Below, one piece after another: positions 1-9,758 of a stretch of DNA of 64,000 nucleotides. A program made the translations under genes and the position numbers. The stretch comes from Corynebacterium aurimucosum ATCC 700975 (GTDB lineage Bacteria > Actinomycetota > Actinomycetes > Mycobacteriales > Mycobacteriaceae). The DNA is taken from assembly GCF_007672725.1 (NCBI RefSeq), contig NZ_VDTC01000001.1, forward strand, positions 527,082 through 591,081, in the 5' to 3' direction. The first letter of the stretch is position 1. Each line of letters starts with the position of its first letter. The notes beneath the pieces were generated by a model. It worked only from the letters and a program-made list of their open reading frames with translations. It did no database searches and had not been told where the DNA came from.

Positions 1-1124
1 TGTCCGAATTGGTCTACAACCACCCCACCGTCGCCCGCACGCTCGTGGATATCCACCGCCGCTACCGCAATATTCGTGACAAGCTCTCGCTCGCCACCGA
101 TACCCGCCGCTCGGACGGGAACCAGGCACTGTCCATGCCTCACGACGAAGTGCGGGACTTCTTTTATGCCCGGCAGAACTATCTCGACGAGTTGGATATC
201 CACGCAGAAGAAACTGCCTCGGAGCTCAACGTCATCCCCTTCCACATTCGCGACATTGAACAGGCGCTTAATGAGCGGCTCACTTCCAAACACGGCGTGG
301 AGATTCTCACGACCGATCGGATGGATGGCACCCTGCATCGCTTCGACAAGGAGAGTGGCACCCTTCGCCTTGCCAGCCGCCTGAGCGTGGGCCAGCGCGC
401 CTTCCGTATGGCGGCAGAGTTGGGTTTCCTCGAGGCGGGCGCGCTAATCGACGCCCTCGTGGACGAAGAACCCTTCACCTCGGACGCCTCCATCAACCTG
501 GCCAAGCGTGGAATTGCCAACTACTACGCCGCCGCCACACTGCTCCCCTACAGCCTCATCCACAGTGAGGCCGAGCAATCCGGGTATGACGTGGAGTACC
601 TCTGCAACGTCTTTGGCGTGGGCTACGAGACAATTGCCTCGCGCCTCTCCACGCTGCAGCGCCCCAACAAGCGCGGAATCCCCTTTACTTTCGTGAGGGT
701 TGATCGCGCCGGCAACATGTCCAAGCGCCAATCGGCCACGGGCGTGCACTTTTCCAATTCCGGTGGTACGTGCCCGCTGTGGAACGTATATGAGTCTTTC
801 GCCCGCCCCAACACCATCTCGCGTCAGCTGGCGCAGATGCCGGATGGCCGCAACTACCTCTGGATTTCACGGACGGTGAGCTACCCCCAGGGCCGCTTCG
901 GCGATACCAATAAGCTCTTCTCCATCGGCCTAGGCTGCGAGGCGCGCCACGCCAGCCGCACGGTCTATGCCCAAGGCCTCAACCTCGACGCCCTGTCTGC
1001 CGCAACCCCCATCGGCGCCGGCTGCCGTACTTGTCCTCGCCAGAATTGTGCTCAACGCGCCTTCCCGGCCATTAATGAAGAGCTGGTGGTCGACGCCCAC
1101 CGTTCAGCCGTCGCACCGTACTAA
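1..1124 (+). CDS. ramB: RamB-type transcriptional regulator, 5' truncated by window edge
   Basis: This is the C-terminal 370 or so residues of an XRE-family regulator with an ImmA/IrrE-like segment and the C-terminal domain found in regulators of acetate and short acyl-CoA metabolism (RamB, about 470 aa in C. glutamicum). The N-terminal helix-turn-helix lies outside the window; the frame is open to base 3, so the TTG at 9 need not be a start. Visible marks are the AAATLLPY stretch typical of the IrrE-like region and a conserved cysteine cluster [12 protein letters not shown] near the C-terminus. The convergent neighbour is lpd, as in C. glutamicum, where RamB controls acetate, glyoxylate-cycle and pyruvate dehydrogenase genes. 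Assignment rests on family resemblance plus this synteny. Confidence 0.85.
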   Translation, partial: SELVYNHPTVARTLVDIHRRYRNIRDKLSLATDTRRSDGNQALSMPHDEVRDFFYARQNYLDELDIHAEETASELNVIPFHIRDIEQALNERLTSKHGVEILTTDRMDGTLHRFDKESGTLRLASRLSVGQRAFRMAAELGFLEAGALIDALVDEEPFTSDASINLAKRGIANYYAAATLLPYSLIHSEAEQSGYDVEYLCNVFGVGYETIASRLSTLQRPNKRGIPFTFVRVDRAGNMSKRQSATGVHFSNSGGTCPLWNVYESFARPNTISRQLAQMPDGRNYLWISRTVSYPQGRFGDTNKLFSIGLGCEARHASRTVYAQGLNLDALSAATPIGAGCRTCPRQNCAQRAFPAINEELVVDAHRSAVAPY

Positions 1125-1153
1125 GGAGCCAGTAGCGTTACGGCGCTAAAACC

Positions 1154-1197
1154 AACACTCCCCCTCAATCCCAGCGAAGGGATTGAGGGGGAGTGTT
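1154..1197. terminator. Bidirectional terminator between ramB and lpd
   Basis: A perfect 19-bp inverted repeat (1154-1172 and 1179-1197) with a 6-nt loop AGCGAA sits between the convergent ramB and lpd genes. T-rich bases follow on the plus strand and the stem starts with AACACTC, so it can serve both directions. Confidence 0.85.
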
Positions 1198-1222
1198 CTT
1201 GTTTTGGCTTCTCGCCTTAGCC

Positions 1223-2635
1223 TTAGAGGTTAATCATGTGGCCGCCGATACCCTCGGCAGCTTCCTTCATAGCCTCAGACAGCGTCGGGTGAGTATGAAT
1301 GTTGCGTCCGATTTCCTCAGCGGTGAGGTCGAAGCGCTGCGCCAGGGTCAGCTCCGGCAGCAGCTCGGAAACGTTGGAGCCCACCATGTGGCCGCCGATG
1401 AGCTCACCGAATTCGCCGTCAGCAATAAGCTTGACGAAGCCCGCGGTCTCGTTGAGGCCGGCCGCCTTGCCGTTAGCGGAGAACGGGAAGGTAGCGACCT
1501 TAATGTCGCGGTCAGCGAACTTCTCACGAGCCTGCTCCTCGGTGTAGCCGAAGGAGGCAACCTGCGGGTTGCAGAAGGTGGCGCGCGGCATGTTCATGTA
1601 GTCACCCAGCAGCTGGGTCTCAGCGCCGGCGATGACCTCAGCGGCCACGACGCCCTGCGCCTCAGCCACGTGGGCGAGCTGCAGCTTCGCGGTGACGTCA
1701 CCAATGGCGTAGATGCCCTCAACGTTGGTGCGCATGTAGTCATCGATGGCGATGGCGCCGCGCTCGGTGAGCTCGACACCGGTGTTCTCCAGGCCGAAGC
1801 CCTCGGTGCGCGGAGCGAAGCCAATGGAGACCATGCAGCGGTCCACGGTCAGCGTATCGGTCTTGGAACCGTCCTTGGACTCAACCTCAACGGTGACATT
1901 GTCGCCGTTGTCCTTGATGGCGGTGGTCTTGTAGCCGGTCAGGAGCTTCACGCCGAACTTCTTGTATTCCTTGGCGATGGCCTTGGAGACATCCTTATCC
2001 TCGTTCGGCAGGACGCGGTCCATGAACTCCACGATGGTCACGTCCACGCCGTAGTTGGCCAGAACGTAAGCAAACTCCATGCCGATGGCGCCTGCGCCAA
2101 CGATCACCATGGAATCCGGAGCCTCATCGTTGAGGATCTGCTCCTCGAAGGACACGATGTTGCCGCCGATTTCCACGCCCGGAAGGGAACGAACGACGGA
2201 GCCGGTGGCGATAATGCAGTTATCAAAGGTAATGGTCTTACCCTTGTCATCGCCCTCAGTAATCTCGATGGTCTTGGCGTCCTTGAAGGAGCCCAAGCCA
2301 TTGATCTCCGTAATGCCGTTCTTCTTCATCAGGTAGTGCACACCCTTGACGATGCCCTCCGACACCTTGCGGGAGCGCTTGTGCGCAACGCCGAAGTCGA
2401 AAGAAACATCGCCGGAAATACCGAAGGCCTTAGCCTCATGGTTGAAGGTGTGTGCAACCTCAGCGTTCTTAAGAAGAGCCTTGGAGGGGATGCAGCCCAC
2501 GTTGAGGCAGACACCACCCCAGTACTGCTTCTCAATAACGGCAACCTTCTTGCCCAGCTGGGCAGCGCGGATGGCGGACACGTAGCCGCCGGGGCCCGCG
2601 CCGAGTACTACAACGTCAAAATGTTCATTAGTCAC
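1223..2635 (-). CDS. lpd: Dihydrolipoamide dehydrogenase (E3)
   Basis: FAD- and NAD-dependent E3 component that reoxidises lipoyl groups of the pyruvate and 2-oxoglutarate dehydrogenase complexes. The 470-aa length is normal. The N-terminal FAD-binding motif GAGPGG is at residues 12-17. The redox disulfide CLNVGC is at residues 43-48, and the C-terminal dimer-interface [10 protein letters not shown] carries the catalytic His and a nearby Glu. The start is a GTG read as [10 protein letters not shown], with TAGGG just upstream. A long antisense ORF covers the whole gene but is a codon-bias shadow. Confidence 0.96.
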   Translation of the reverse strand: MTNEHFDVVVLGAGPGGYVSAIRAAQLGKKVAVIEKQYWGGVCLNVGCIPSKALLKNAEVAHTFNHEAKAFGISGDVSFDFGVAHKRSRKVSEGIVKGVHYLMKKNGITEINGLGSFKDAKTIEITEGDDKGKTITFDNCIIATGSVVRSLPGVEIGGNIVSFEEQILNDEAPDSMVIVGAGAIGMEFAYVLANYGVDVTIVEFMDRVLPNEDKDVSKAIAKEYKKFGVKLLTGYKTTAIKDNGDNVTVEVESKDGSKTDTLTVDRCMVSIGFAPRTEGFGLENTGVELTERGAIAIDDYMRTNVEGIYAIGDVTAKLQLAHVAEAQGVVAAEVIAGAETQLLGDYMNMPRATFCNPQVASFGYTEEQAREKFADRDIKVATFPFSANGKAAGLNETAGFVKLIADGEFGELIGGHMVGSNVSELLPELTLAQRFDLTAEEIGRNIHTHPTLSEAMKEAAEGIGGHMINL

Positions 2636-2745
2636 GCCCTACAGGATACGTAACTTTAGGCTCGCTGTCCCACCACCCCCGCCCTGCACCCGCCGGACAG
2701 CCCATAGCAGTCAGGATGCCCGGAACAGAGTCAGGCAAAAATAAA

Positions 2746-2774
2746 TCCCTAACCCCCAAGACGGGGATTAGGGA
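2746..2774 (-). terminator. Terminator of the small peptide transcript
   Basis: Read on the minus strand, a hairpin TCCCTAATCCCC / GGGGTTAGGGA (one bulged base) is followed by ATTTATTTTTG. It lies 34 bases after the stop of the 36-codon ORF and points the same way, so that small gene probably forms its own transcript. Confidence 0.75.
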
Positions 2775-2807
2775 AAGAAAGCGAGAGCATGGCCCTCTGC
2801 AGATTAT

Positions 2808-2918
2808 TTAGAACAGACCCCAATCCAGGGCGATCTTGGAGGACGTGGAGGAGCCGGAGTGAGCGATCTGGCCCAGCACCTGGTTGATGGAGACGAGGAT
2901 GGTGTCAAAAAAGTTCAT
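2808..2918 (-). CDS. 36-aa acidic/serine-rich peptide, candidate small mycomembrane porin
   Basis: ATG-initiated 36-codon ORF with a good ribosome-binding site (AGAAAGAAGAAG before ATG) and its own terminator. The peptide starts MNFFDTILVS, has an amphipathic first half, a central HSGSSTSSK run and ends DWGLF; it has no signal peptide and no cysteine. Size, lack of a signal sequence and position beside two mycoloyltransferases resemble the short PorA/PorH-type porins of Corynebacterium, which are known to be O-mycoloylated on serine. That it is a porin is inference: sequence similarity to a named PorA/PorH has not been tested. A -10-like CATAAT on the minus strand (3085-3090) would give a leader of about 160 nt. 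Confidence 0.6.
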   Translation of the reverse strand: MNFFDTILVSINQVLGQIAHSGSSTSSKIALDWGLF

Positions 2919-3278
2919 TCTTCTTCTTTCTGTTGTTCTAGCGGCGCGTACGGCTTAATGCGGCGCCCTCCAGCGAGGCCACGGCGATGCAGGACGGTCG
3001 CCACCAAAAGCGGTCACGGTACCTAGCCCCACTAACGAAGGAGACGGCCGTTGCGTTACATAGCCCACGAATAGGCGCGGAAAGATTATGACACGGTTTT
3101 CACTTCAATACCACCATTCACTTTTATAACTTGGTATGTTTAACCTGACTACCCTTATCTTCGGGGGTGCTGGATTACCCATCTATCAGCGCTTTTGCCC
3201 ATGTCAAGGGTGGTTTGTCCGGAGCATCTTTTAAACTTGCCCCTACACTTCCGCTCATCACTTAGAAAGCGAGATTCC
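2919..3278. promoter_or_regulatory. Divergent regulatory region between peptide gene and mycoloyltransferases
   Basis: No ORF with a ribosome-binding site is seen here. It holds a minus-strand TGTCATAATC -10-like element at about 3083-3092 for the 36-aa gene and AT-rich plus-strand boxes (TATAAC, TATGTT around 3126-3140) that could drive the mycoloyltransferase operon. The -35 boxes are weak, so exact start sites are uncertain. Confidence 0.4.
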
Positions 3279-4715
3279 ATGAAGATTGCGCGCTCTCTCA
3301 CGACGCTTGCGGCGGCCTCCGCCTTAGCCCTCGGCGCCGTCGTTTCCCCTATCGCCAGCGCATCCGACGTTAAACCGGAACAAATCAGCGGTGAGGCTTC
3401 ACCGTCCGATATTTCCGAGCTCGACCTTTACACCGAACTCGAGGAGTACCTGCCCAAGGATGGGGCCGGCAACCCATCGCCGTCCCGCGAGAAATATGAG
3501 GCTTCCTTCGACAAGCAGGTCACCTTTAAGAACGTCGACATCAAGAAAATCCCGGACAACAAAAAATGGATGGGCTACGTCTTCAAGTACTGGGATTACC
3601 GCCACAAGGTCAAGACCATCAAGGCCACCGCTCCTGCAATGGATAACCGCGACGTCCCCCTCGCAGTGATCACCCCGGACGGCACCTTTGATGCTTCCCG
3701 CCCTACCCTCTACTTGCTCAACGGTGCTGGCGGTGCTGAGCAGGGCATGGACTGGATTGTCTCCACCGTGGCCAAGGATCTTGATCCGAAGACGGAGAAG
3801 ACTCAGGACCTCGTTCACTATTACGCCAACCGCAACGTCAACGTTGTCATCCCGCAGGCGGGTGCTTTCTCCTACTACACCGACTGGCTGACCACCCCGG
3901 ACCGCAGCTACCTCAAGGGCCCGCAGAAGTGGGAGACCTTCCTAACCAAGGAGCTTCCTGGCCCGCTGGAGAAGCACATTAACGGCAACGGCAAGCGCGG
4001 CATCGCCGGCATGTCCATGTCCGCAACCTCCTCGCTGGTGCTGGCCCAGCACAACCCGAACTTCTACGATGCCATCGGCTCCTACTCCGGTTGCGCTGCT
4101 ACCTCGACGCCGCTGCCGAACTTCTACTCGCAACTCACGGTGAACCGCGGTGGCGGAAGCACCGAGCAGATGTGGGGACCAATGGGCGGTGACTACAACC
4201 GCTACAACGATGGCCTCATCAACGCCACGAAGAACAACATGGGCAACTCCAAGGTCTACGTTTCCGCCAACTCCGGTTTGGCTGGGGCAACTGACTTGGG
4301 CTCGTCCAAGATTGATGCCTTGGGCTCGTCCCAGGCCTTCAAGTCCTCCTCCACCCTCGTGGTTGAGGGCGGCGTCATCGAAGCAGCCATGAACGCCTGC
4401 ACCCATGACCTGAAGGCAAAGATGGAGCGCGAGGGCGTCGACGCGGTCTTTAACCTGCGCAACACCGGTACCCACTCCTGGCCGGGCTGGCTGGATGACG
4501 TCAACTCCTCCTGGCCTACCTACGCACGCGCCTTTGGCCTTCCCGTCGATCCAGCTGAGCCGGTAGCGACTGCGTATTCAGCGGATGCGGAATCGGACGC
4601 TAACGAAAAGGCCGCCGATGCCGATAGTCAGGATGCGAAAAAGGCGGAGGCGGAAGCAGACACCGAAGGCCTCGCTGATTCCCTGCCAGAAGATCCTGCG
4701 GTGACCGAGCAGTAA
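3279..4715 (+). CDS. Secreted mycoloyltransferase (antigen 85 family) with acidic C-terminal tail
   Basis: Transfers corynomycolic acid between trehalose monomycolate and acceptors (trehalose, arabinogalactan, or porins) outside the cytoplasmic membrane. The start at 3279 gives a Sec signal peptide MKIARSLTTLAAASALALGA ending near SASA; it follows AGAAAGCGAG, so the longer upstream reading is unlikely. The esterase fold shows the nucleophile Ser about 246 in GMSMSA, and the catalytic His in TGTHSWPGW. After the fold there is an Ala/Asp/Glu/Lys-rich tail of about 50 residues, absent from the paralogue downstream. The two genes are 37 bp apart and co-directional. The exact Cmt/Cop subtype cannot be fixed from the sequence alone. 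Confidence 0.92.
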   Translation: MKIARSLTTLAAASALALGAVVSPIASASDVKPEQISGEASPSDISELDLYTELEEYLPKDGAGNPSPSREKYEASFDKQVTFKNVDIKKIPDNKKWMGYVFKYWDYRHKVKTIKATAPAMDNRDVPLAVITPDGTFDASRPTLYLLNGAGGAEQGMDWIVSTVAKDLDPKTEKTQDLVHYYANRNVNVVIPQAGAFSYYTDWLTTPDRSYLKGPQKWETFLTKELPGPLEKHINGNGKRGIAGMSMSATSSLVLAQHNPNFYDAIGSYSGCAATSTPLPNFYSQLTVNRGGGSTEQMWGPMGGDYNRYNDGLINATKNNMGNSKVYVSANSGLAGATDLGSSKIDALGSSQAFKSSSTLVVEGGVIEAAMNACTHDLKAKMEREGVDAVFNLRNTGTHSWPGWLDDVNSSWPTYARAFGLPVDPAEPVATAYSADAESDANEKAADADSQDAKKAEAEADTEGLADSLPEDPAVTEQ

Positions 4716-4752
4716 GCTCAATCGCCGTACCAATTGTTGAATAAGGAACGTA

Positions 4753-5832
4753 ATGAAGCGTCTTAGCTCTCTCCTCGCCGCCGGCGCGCTCAGCGCAGCC
4801 GCGCTGGTCAGCCCCGTCGCAGGTGCTGCCACCACCACCCCGCAGCAGGTTGCGGGTGACACTGCCCTATCCACCATCTCGGACCTGCAGGTCACCCCGG
4901 AGGTGGAGAGCCAGAAGTGGTATGACCACTACAAGGATGACGCCCGCGTTCTGAAGCTGGAGGCTACGTCGCCGGCGATGAACGGCCGCGCCATTCCGCT
5001 GGCTGTCATCCCGGCCAAGAACCCGGACCGCCCGACGGTCTACCTGCTCAACGGCGCTGGTTCCGCCGAGCAGGATTCCGACTGGCTGTACATGTCCGAT
5101 GTCGTGGATTTCTACGCTGACAAAGACGTCAACGTTGTGGTTCCGCAGGCGGGTGCCTTCTCCTACTACACCGACTGGCTAGAAGAGCCTAACGGCAAGT
5201 ACCTCAAGGGCCCGCAGAAGTGGGAGACCTTCCTGACCAAGGAGCTTCCTGGCCCACTGGAGGAGCGTCTGAACGCAAGCAATAAGCGAGCCATCGCCGG
5301 CATGTCCATGTCCGCGACGTCCTCGCTGCTGCTTGCCCAGCACAATCAGGGCTTCTATGACGCGGTCGGTTCCTTCGCCGGCTGTGCCGCAACCGCCTAC
5401 CCCACCGAGTACGAGTTCCTGCGCCTCACCGTTAACCGCGGTGGCGGCCAGCCGGAGCAGATGTGGGGGCCGATGGGCTCTGCCTACAACCGCTACAACG
5501 ACGCCCTGATGAACTCCGAGAAGCTGCGCGGCACCAAGCTGTACATCTCCTCTGCATCGGGCTTCGCGGGTGAGCAGGATACGCCGTCTTATTACATCAA
5601 CAAGGGATACAACCCGGCGGCTGCTTATCTGGGCTCAGCTCAGCTGCAGGTAGAAGGCGGCGTCATCGAGGCGGCCGTGAACCACTGCACCCACATGCTC
5701 AAGGCAAAGCTGGATCAGCAGAACATCCCGGCAAACTACAACTTCCGCAATGTGGGTACGCACTCCTGGCCGGGCTGGCGCGAGGACCTGGTGAAGTCCT
5801 GGCCTACCTTTGAGGAAGCCTTCAACTCCTAA
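4753..5832 (+). CDS. Secreted mycoloyltransferase (antigen 85 family), second copy
   Basis: 359-aa paralogue of the preceding enzyme. It has a signal peptide MKRLSSLLAAGALSAAALVS with a likely cut after AGAA, the nucleophile Ser about 185 in GMSMSA, and the catalytic His in VGTHSWPGW. It lacks the charged C-terminal tail of the upstream copy. A GGAACG ribosome-binding site lies just before the ATG. Blocks of DNA around GGCCCGCAGAAGTGGGAG are nearly identical to the first gene, which points to a recent duplication or gene conversion. The pair is likely cotranscribed and acts in mycomembrane assembly. Confidence 0.92.
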   Translation: MKRLSSLLAAGALSAAALVSPVAGAATTTPQQVAGDTALSTISDLQVTPEVESQKWYDHYKDDARVLKLEATSPAMNGRAIPLAVIPAKNPDRPTVYLLNGAGSAEQDSDWLYMSDVVDFYADKDVNVVVPQAGAFSYYTDWLEEPNGKYLKGPQKWETFLTKELPGPLEERLNASNKRAIAGMSMSATSSLLLAQHNQGFYDAVGSFAGCAATAYPTEYEFLRLTVNRGGGQPEQMWGPMGSAYNRYNDALMNSEKLRGTKLYISSASGFAGEQDTPSYYINKGYNPAAAYLGSAQLQVEGGVIEAAVNHCTHMLKAKLDQQNIPANYNFRNVGTHSWPGWREDLVKSWPTFEEAFNS

Positions 5833-5841
5833 ACAGCAAGC

Positions 5842-5863
5842 CGCGCACGTCACACCGTGCGCG
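5842..5863 (+). terminator. Hairpin after the mycoloyltransferase pair
   Basis: An 8-bp perfect stem CGCGCACG / CGTGCGCG with a 6-nt loop follows the second mycoloyltransferase by 9 bases. There is no clear U-run, so it may be a weak terminator or an mRNA-stabilising hairpin. Confidence 0.5.
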
Positions 5864-5912
5864 CTCCCCTGGCTTCGGACAAGCCGGACAAGGGCGGTAG
5901 GATAGCGGCATT

Positions 5913-7277
5913 ATGAAGCTGCTATCCACCGCCCTTTCGCATATCTCAGCCGCTCGCGACCGCGCCGCACTCACTCGAGATAGCTACACGGGGGTGGATT
6001 TCAACCTCGGCTTCGAGGTCACCCACTATGACTTGGATCTGACCTACCGCGTGGAGCCCAACCTGCTCCAGGGTGAAGCCGTGCTCCATATTCGTGCGCT
6101 GGAGGACCTAGACAAGCTCACCCTCGACCTCGGCGGCGCTATGGTGGCTCGCCGCATCACGGCGAAGCACGCGCCGCGCGTGGCCAAATTCCGCCTGTCC
6201 GGCGGAAAGCTGCGCCTAAACTTCGCCGACATGATCGCCGAAGGCCAAGAGTTTGAGCTTTGCATTCGGTATGGCGGAGCACCCCGCCCGCTGCGCACGC
6301 CGTGGGGTGACATCGGGTGGGAAGAAACAGAGTCAGGCTCGCTGGTGGCCAGCCAGCCCAACGGCGCGCCCAGCTGGTTCCCCTGTGATGACACCCCGTC
6401 CGCGAAGGCCACCTACGATATTCGTATCACCGCCGACGATCCTTTCGTTGTCATCTCCAACGGCAAGCTGGTCTCCCGCCGCCGCGCGGGCGGATCCATG
6501 ACGCGCTGGCACTACCGCGTCAAGCACCCCATGGCCACCTATCTGGCCACGGTCCAGGTCGGCGAATACATCGACATTCCCCTCGGCCCCAACGTCCGTG
6601 CGTGGGCACCGGCCCGCCTCAAGCAGGTAGTACTCGAAGAATTTGCCCAGCAGCAGGAGATGGTGGATTTCTACTCTGCGCTCTTTGGCCACTACCCCTT
6701 CGCCGACTACCAAGTAGTCATCACCGATGATGAGCTGGAAATCCCCCTCGAAGCCCAGGGCCTGTCTATCTTCGGCTCCAACCACGTCAAGGGCGATCAC
6801 GTCTTCGAGCGGCTCATCGCGCACGAGCTCTCCCACCAGTGGTTCGGCAACTCTGTGGGCCTTTCGGAGTGGAAGGATATCTGGCTCAACGAAGGTTTCG
6901 CCTGCTACTGCGAGTGGCTGTGGTTCGAGCATGCGCATGGCCGCCCAGCACATGAATCGGCGCGCTCGCACTATCAGGTGCTGGCCCGCAAGAAGCAGGA
7001 CATCGTGCTCAGTGATCCTGGTACGCGCGATATGTTTGATGACCGCGTCTACAAGCGCGGCGCTCTGACCGTCCACGCGCTGCGCTGCCTCGTAGGCGAT
7101 GAGGCCTTCTTTGCCACGGTGCGGGACTACCTCACCGCAGCGCAGCACTCGGTCGTGACCCCGGAGGACCTCATCAGCCGCATGCGCAAGGTTGCTGAGA
7201 ACCCGGGTGACGTCGACAAGCTCGTGGCACAGTGGCTGGATCAACCGGCGCTGCCTCATTTCCCCACAGTCGCCTAA
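5913..7277 (+). CDS. M1-family zinc metallopeptidase
   Basis: Zinc aminopeptidase of the M1 (gluzincin) family. The zinc site HELSHQW lies at about residue 304, and the downstream third ligand is the Glu in NEGFACYCE, the spacing being HEXXH-x18-E. An N-terminal beta domain and the substrate-pocket motif (GSNHV region replacing the canonical GAMEN) precede it. At 454 aa it is shorter than PepN (about 870), with no long C-terminal helical domain, as in the compact actinobacterial members. No signal peptide is seen, so it is probably cytoplasmic. ATG at 5913 is preceded by GGTAGGAT. Confidence 0.85.
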   Translation: MKLLSTALSHISAARDRAALTRDSYTGVDFNLGFEVTHYDLDLTYRVEPNLLQGEAVLHIRALEDLDKLTLDLGGAMVARRITAKHAPRVAKFRLSGGKLRLNFADMIAEGQEFELCIRYGGAPRPLRTPWGDIGWEETESGSLVASQPNGAPSWFPCDDTPSAKATYDIRITADDPFVVISNGKLVSRRRAGGSMTRWHYRVKHPMATYLATVQVGEYIDIPLGPNVRAWAPARLKQVVLEEFAQQQEMVDFYSALFGHYPFADYQVVITDDELEIPLEAQGLSIFGSNHVKGDHVFERLIAHELSHQWFGNSVGLSEWKDIWLNEGFACYCEWLWFEHAHGRPAHESARSHYQVLARKKQDIVLSDPGTRDMFDDRVYKRGALTVHALRCLVGDEAFFATVRDYLTAAQHSVVTPEDLISRMRKVAENPGDVDKLVAQWLDQPALPHFPTVA

Positions 7278-8309
<1,032 letters not shown>

Positions 8310-8315
8310 ATAGCC

Positions 8316-9680
8316 ATGAAGGTGCAGTCAACGGCCATCGAGGGCCTGCTCATTGTGGAGCTCGACGTCCACGGCGATAACCGTGGCTGGTTCAAGGAGA
8401 ACTGGCAGCGCGAAAAGATGGTGGCGTCCGGTCTACCGGACTTTCAGCCGGTGCAGAACAACGTCTCCTTCAATGCGGAGAAGGGGGTTACGCGCGGGCT
8501 GCATGCGGAGCCCTGGGACAAGCTGGTCTCCGTGGCCTCCGGCCGGGCCTTCGGCGCGTGGTGCGATCTGCGTGAGGGCTCTGCCACCTTCGGGCAGCTG
8601 GTGACCCACGAGCTGCGCGAGGACGTGGCGGTCTTCGTGCCGCGCGGCGTGGCCAACGGTTTCCAGGCGCTGGAGGCCTGCGCCTACTCCTACCTGGTCA
8701 ATGACCACTGGTCCCCGGATGCGGAATACACCTGCGTCAACCTGGACATGGTGGACTGGCCGCTGGAACCAACGGAGTTCTCAGATAAGGACAAGGAGCA
8801 CCCCGCGCTTGCCGACGTCTCCCCCATGCCCCCTCGCCGCATCCTGGTCACCGGGGCCAACGGGCAACTGGGCCGCGCATTAAAGAAGTTCCTGCCTTCC
8901 GCTGGCTTGGGTGCGGTGGAGTTCTGTGGGCACGAGGATTTCGATATCACCAACCCGCCTGCACGCCCGTGGAAGCAGTACTCCGCCATCATCAACTGCG
9001 CGGCGTACAACGATGTCAACGGCGCGGAGGACGATCGCGCCGCGGCCTGGGCGGTCAATGCTTCCGCACCGGCAAAGCTCGCGCGCATTGCGGCGGAGAA
9101 TAACCTGACCTTGGTGCACGTGTCTAGCGACTACATCTTTGATGGCTCTAAAGAGGTCCACTCCGAGGAGGAAATGCCTTCCCCGCTGTCGGCCTATGGG
9201 GCGTCGAAAGCCGCGGGCGATACCGCCGCGCGAACCGCCCCGCGCCACTATGTCATCCGCACCTCGTGGGTCTTCGGCGATGGTGCCAACTTCATGTCCA
9301 CGATGCGCTCGCTGGCGGATAAGGGGGTCAAGCCCTCCGTCATCCATGATCAGCGCGGGCGCCCCACCTTTGCCGAGGACCTAGCCAAGGGCATCATCCA
9401 CCTGCTCAAGACTAAAGCTCAGTACGGCGTGTACAACATCTCCAACTCCGGTGATGTGGTGGGCCGCGATGAGATTGCCATGGCCGTCTTCACCGGCGTG
9501 GGCCAAGACCCTGCGGATGTCACGCCGGTGAGCACCGAGCAGTACCGCGAGATTGCCGGGCCCGAAGCACCCCGCCCGAAGGAGTCCACCTTCGACCTGT
9601 CCAAGATTGAAGCCACCGGCTTTAAACCTATGAATTGGCGGGCCGCTTTGGCGCTCTACCTGGGACTTTACCCGGCATAA
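8316..9680 (+). CDS. rmlCD: Fused dTDP-4-dehydrorhamnose 3,5-epimerase / reductase
   Basis: Bifunctional enzyme for the last two steps to dTDP-rhamnose. Residues 1 to about 165 form the RmlC cupin (NRGWFKENWQREKM, FNAEKGVTRGLHAEPWDK, PRGVANGFQ). From about residue 174 the RmlD reductase starts with RRILVTGANGQLG and carries the catalytic YGASK. The same fusion is known in C. glutamicum. The stop codon TAA lies inside the left copy of a 48-bp repeat that flanks the next gene. Confidence 0.94.
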   Translation: MKVQSTAIEGLLIVELDVHGDNRGWFKENWQREKMVASGLPDFQPVQNNVSFNAEKGVTRGLHAEPWDKLVSVASGRAFGAWCDLREGSATFGQLVTHELREDVAVFVPRGVANGFQALEACAYSYLVNDHWSPDAEYTCVNLDMVDWPLEPTEFSDKDKEHPALADVSPMPPRRILVTGANGQLGRALKKFLPSAGLGAVEFCGHEDFDITNPPARPWKQYSAIINCAAYNDVNGAEDDRAAAWAVNASAPAKLARIAAENNLTLVHVSSDYIFDGSKEVHSEEEMPSPLSAYGASKAAGDTAARTAPRHYVIRTSWVFGDGANFMSTMRSLADKGVKPSVIHDQRGRPTFAEDLAKGIIHLLKTKAQYGVYNISNSGDVVGRDEIAMAVFTGVGQDPADVTPVSTEQYREIAGPEAPRPKESTFDLSKIEATGFKPMNWRAALALYLGLYPA

Positions 9681-9722
9681 CACTCAACATAACACTTAGC
9701 TTCCCACGTGTTATGTTATGTG
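9675..9722 (+). repeat. Left 48-bp direct repeat flanking the AlbA_2 gene
   Basis: Matches 11194-11241 at 47 of 48 bases (G/A difference at 9699/11218). It starts inside the rmlCD stop codon region. It contains CATAACAC at 9676 and 9688 and the reverse form GTGTTATG at 9708; a fourth copy follows at 9720. A perfect 15-bp inverted repeat spans 9681-9695 and 9720-9734. Confidence 0.9.
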
Positions 9723-9758
9723 TTATGTTGAGTGGCATGTAGAGAGAAAGGCCTGCTC

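Noticed and set aside
1193..2653. 486-codon plus-strand ORF across lpd
   Set aside because: Exactly antisense to lpd, with repetitive Val/Leu/Gly/His composition from codon bias; no ribosome site or family match.
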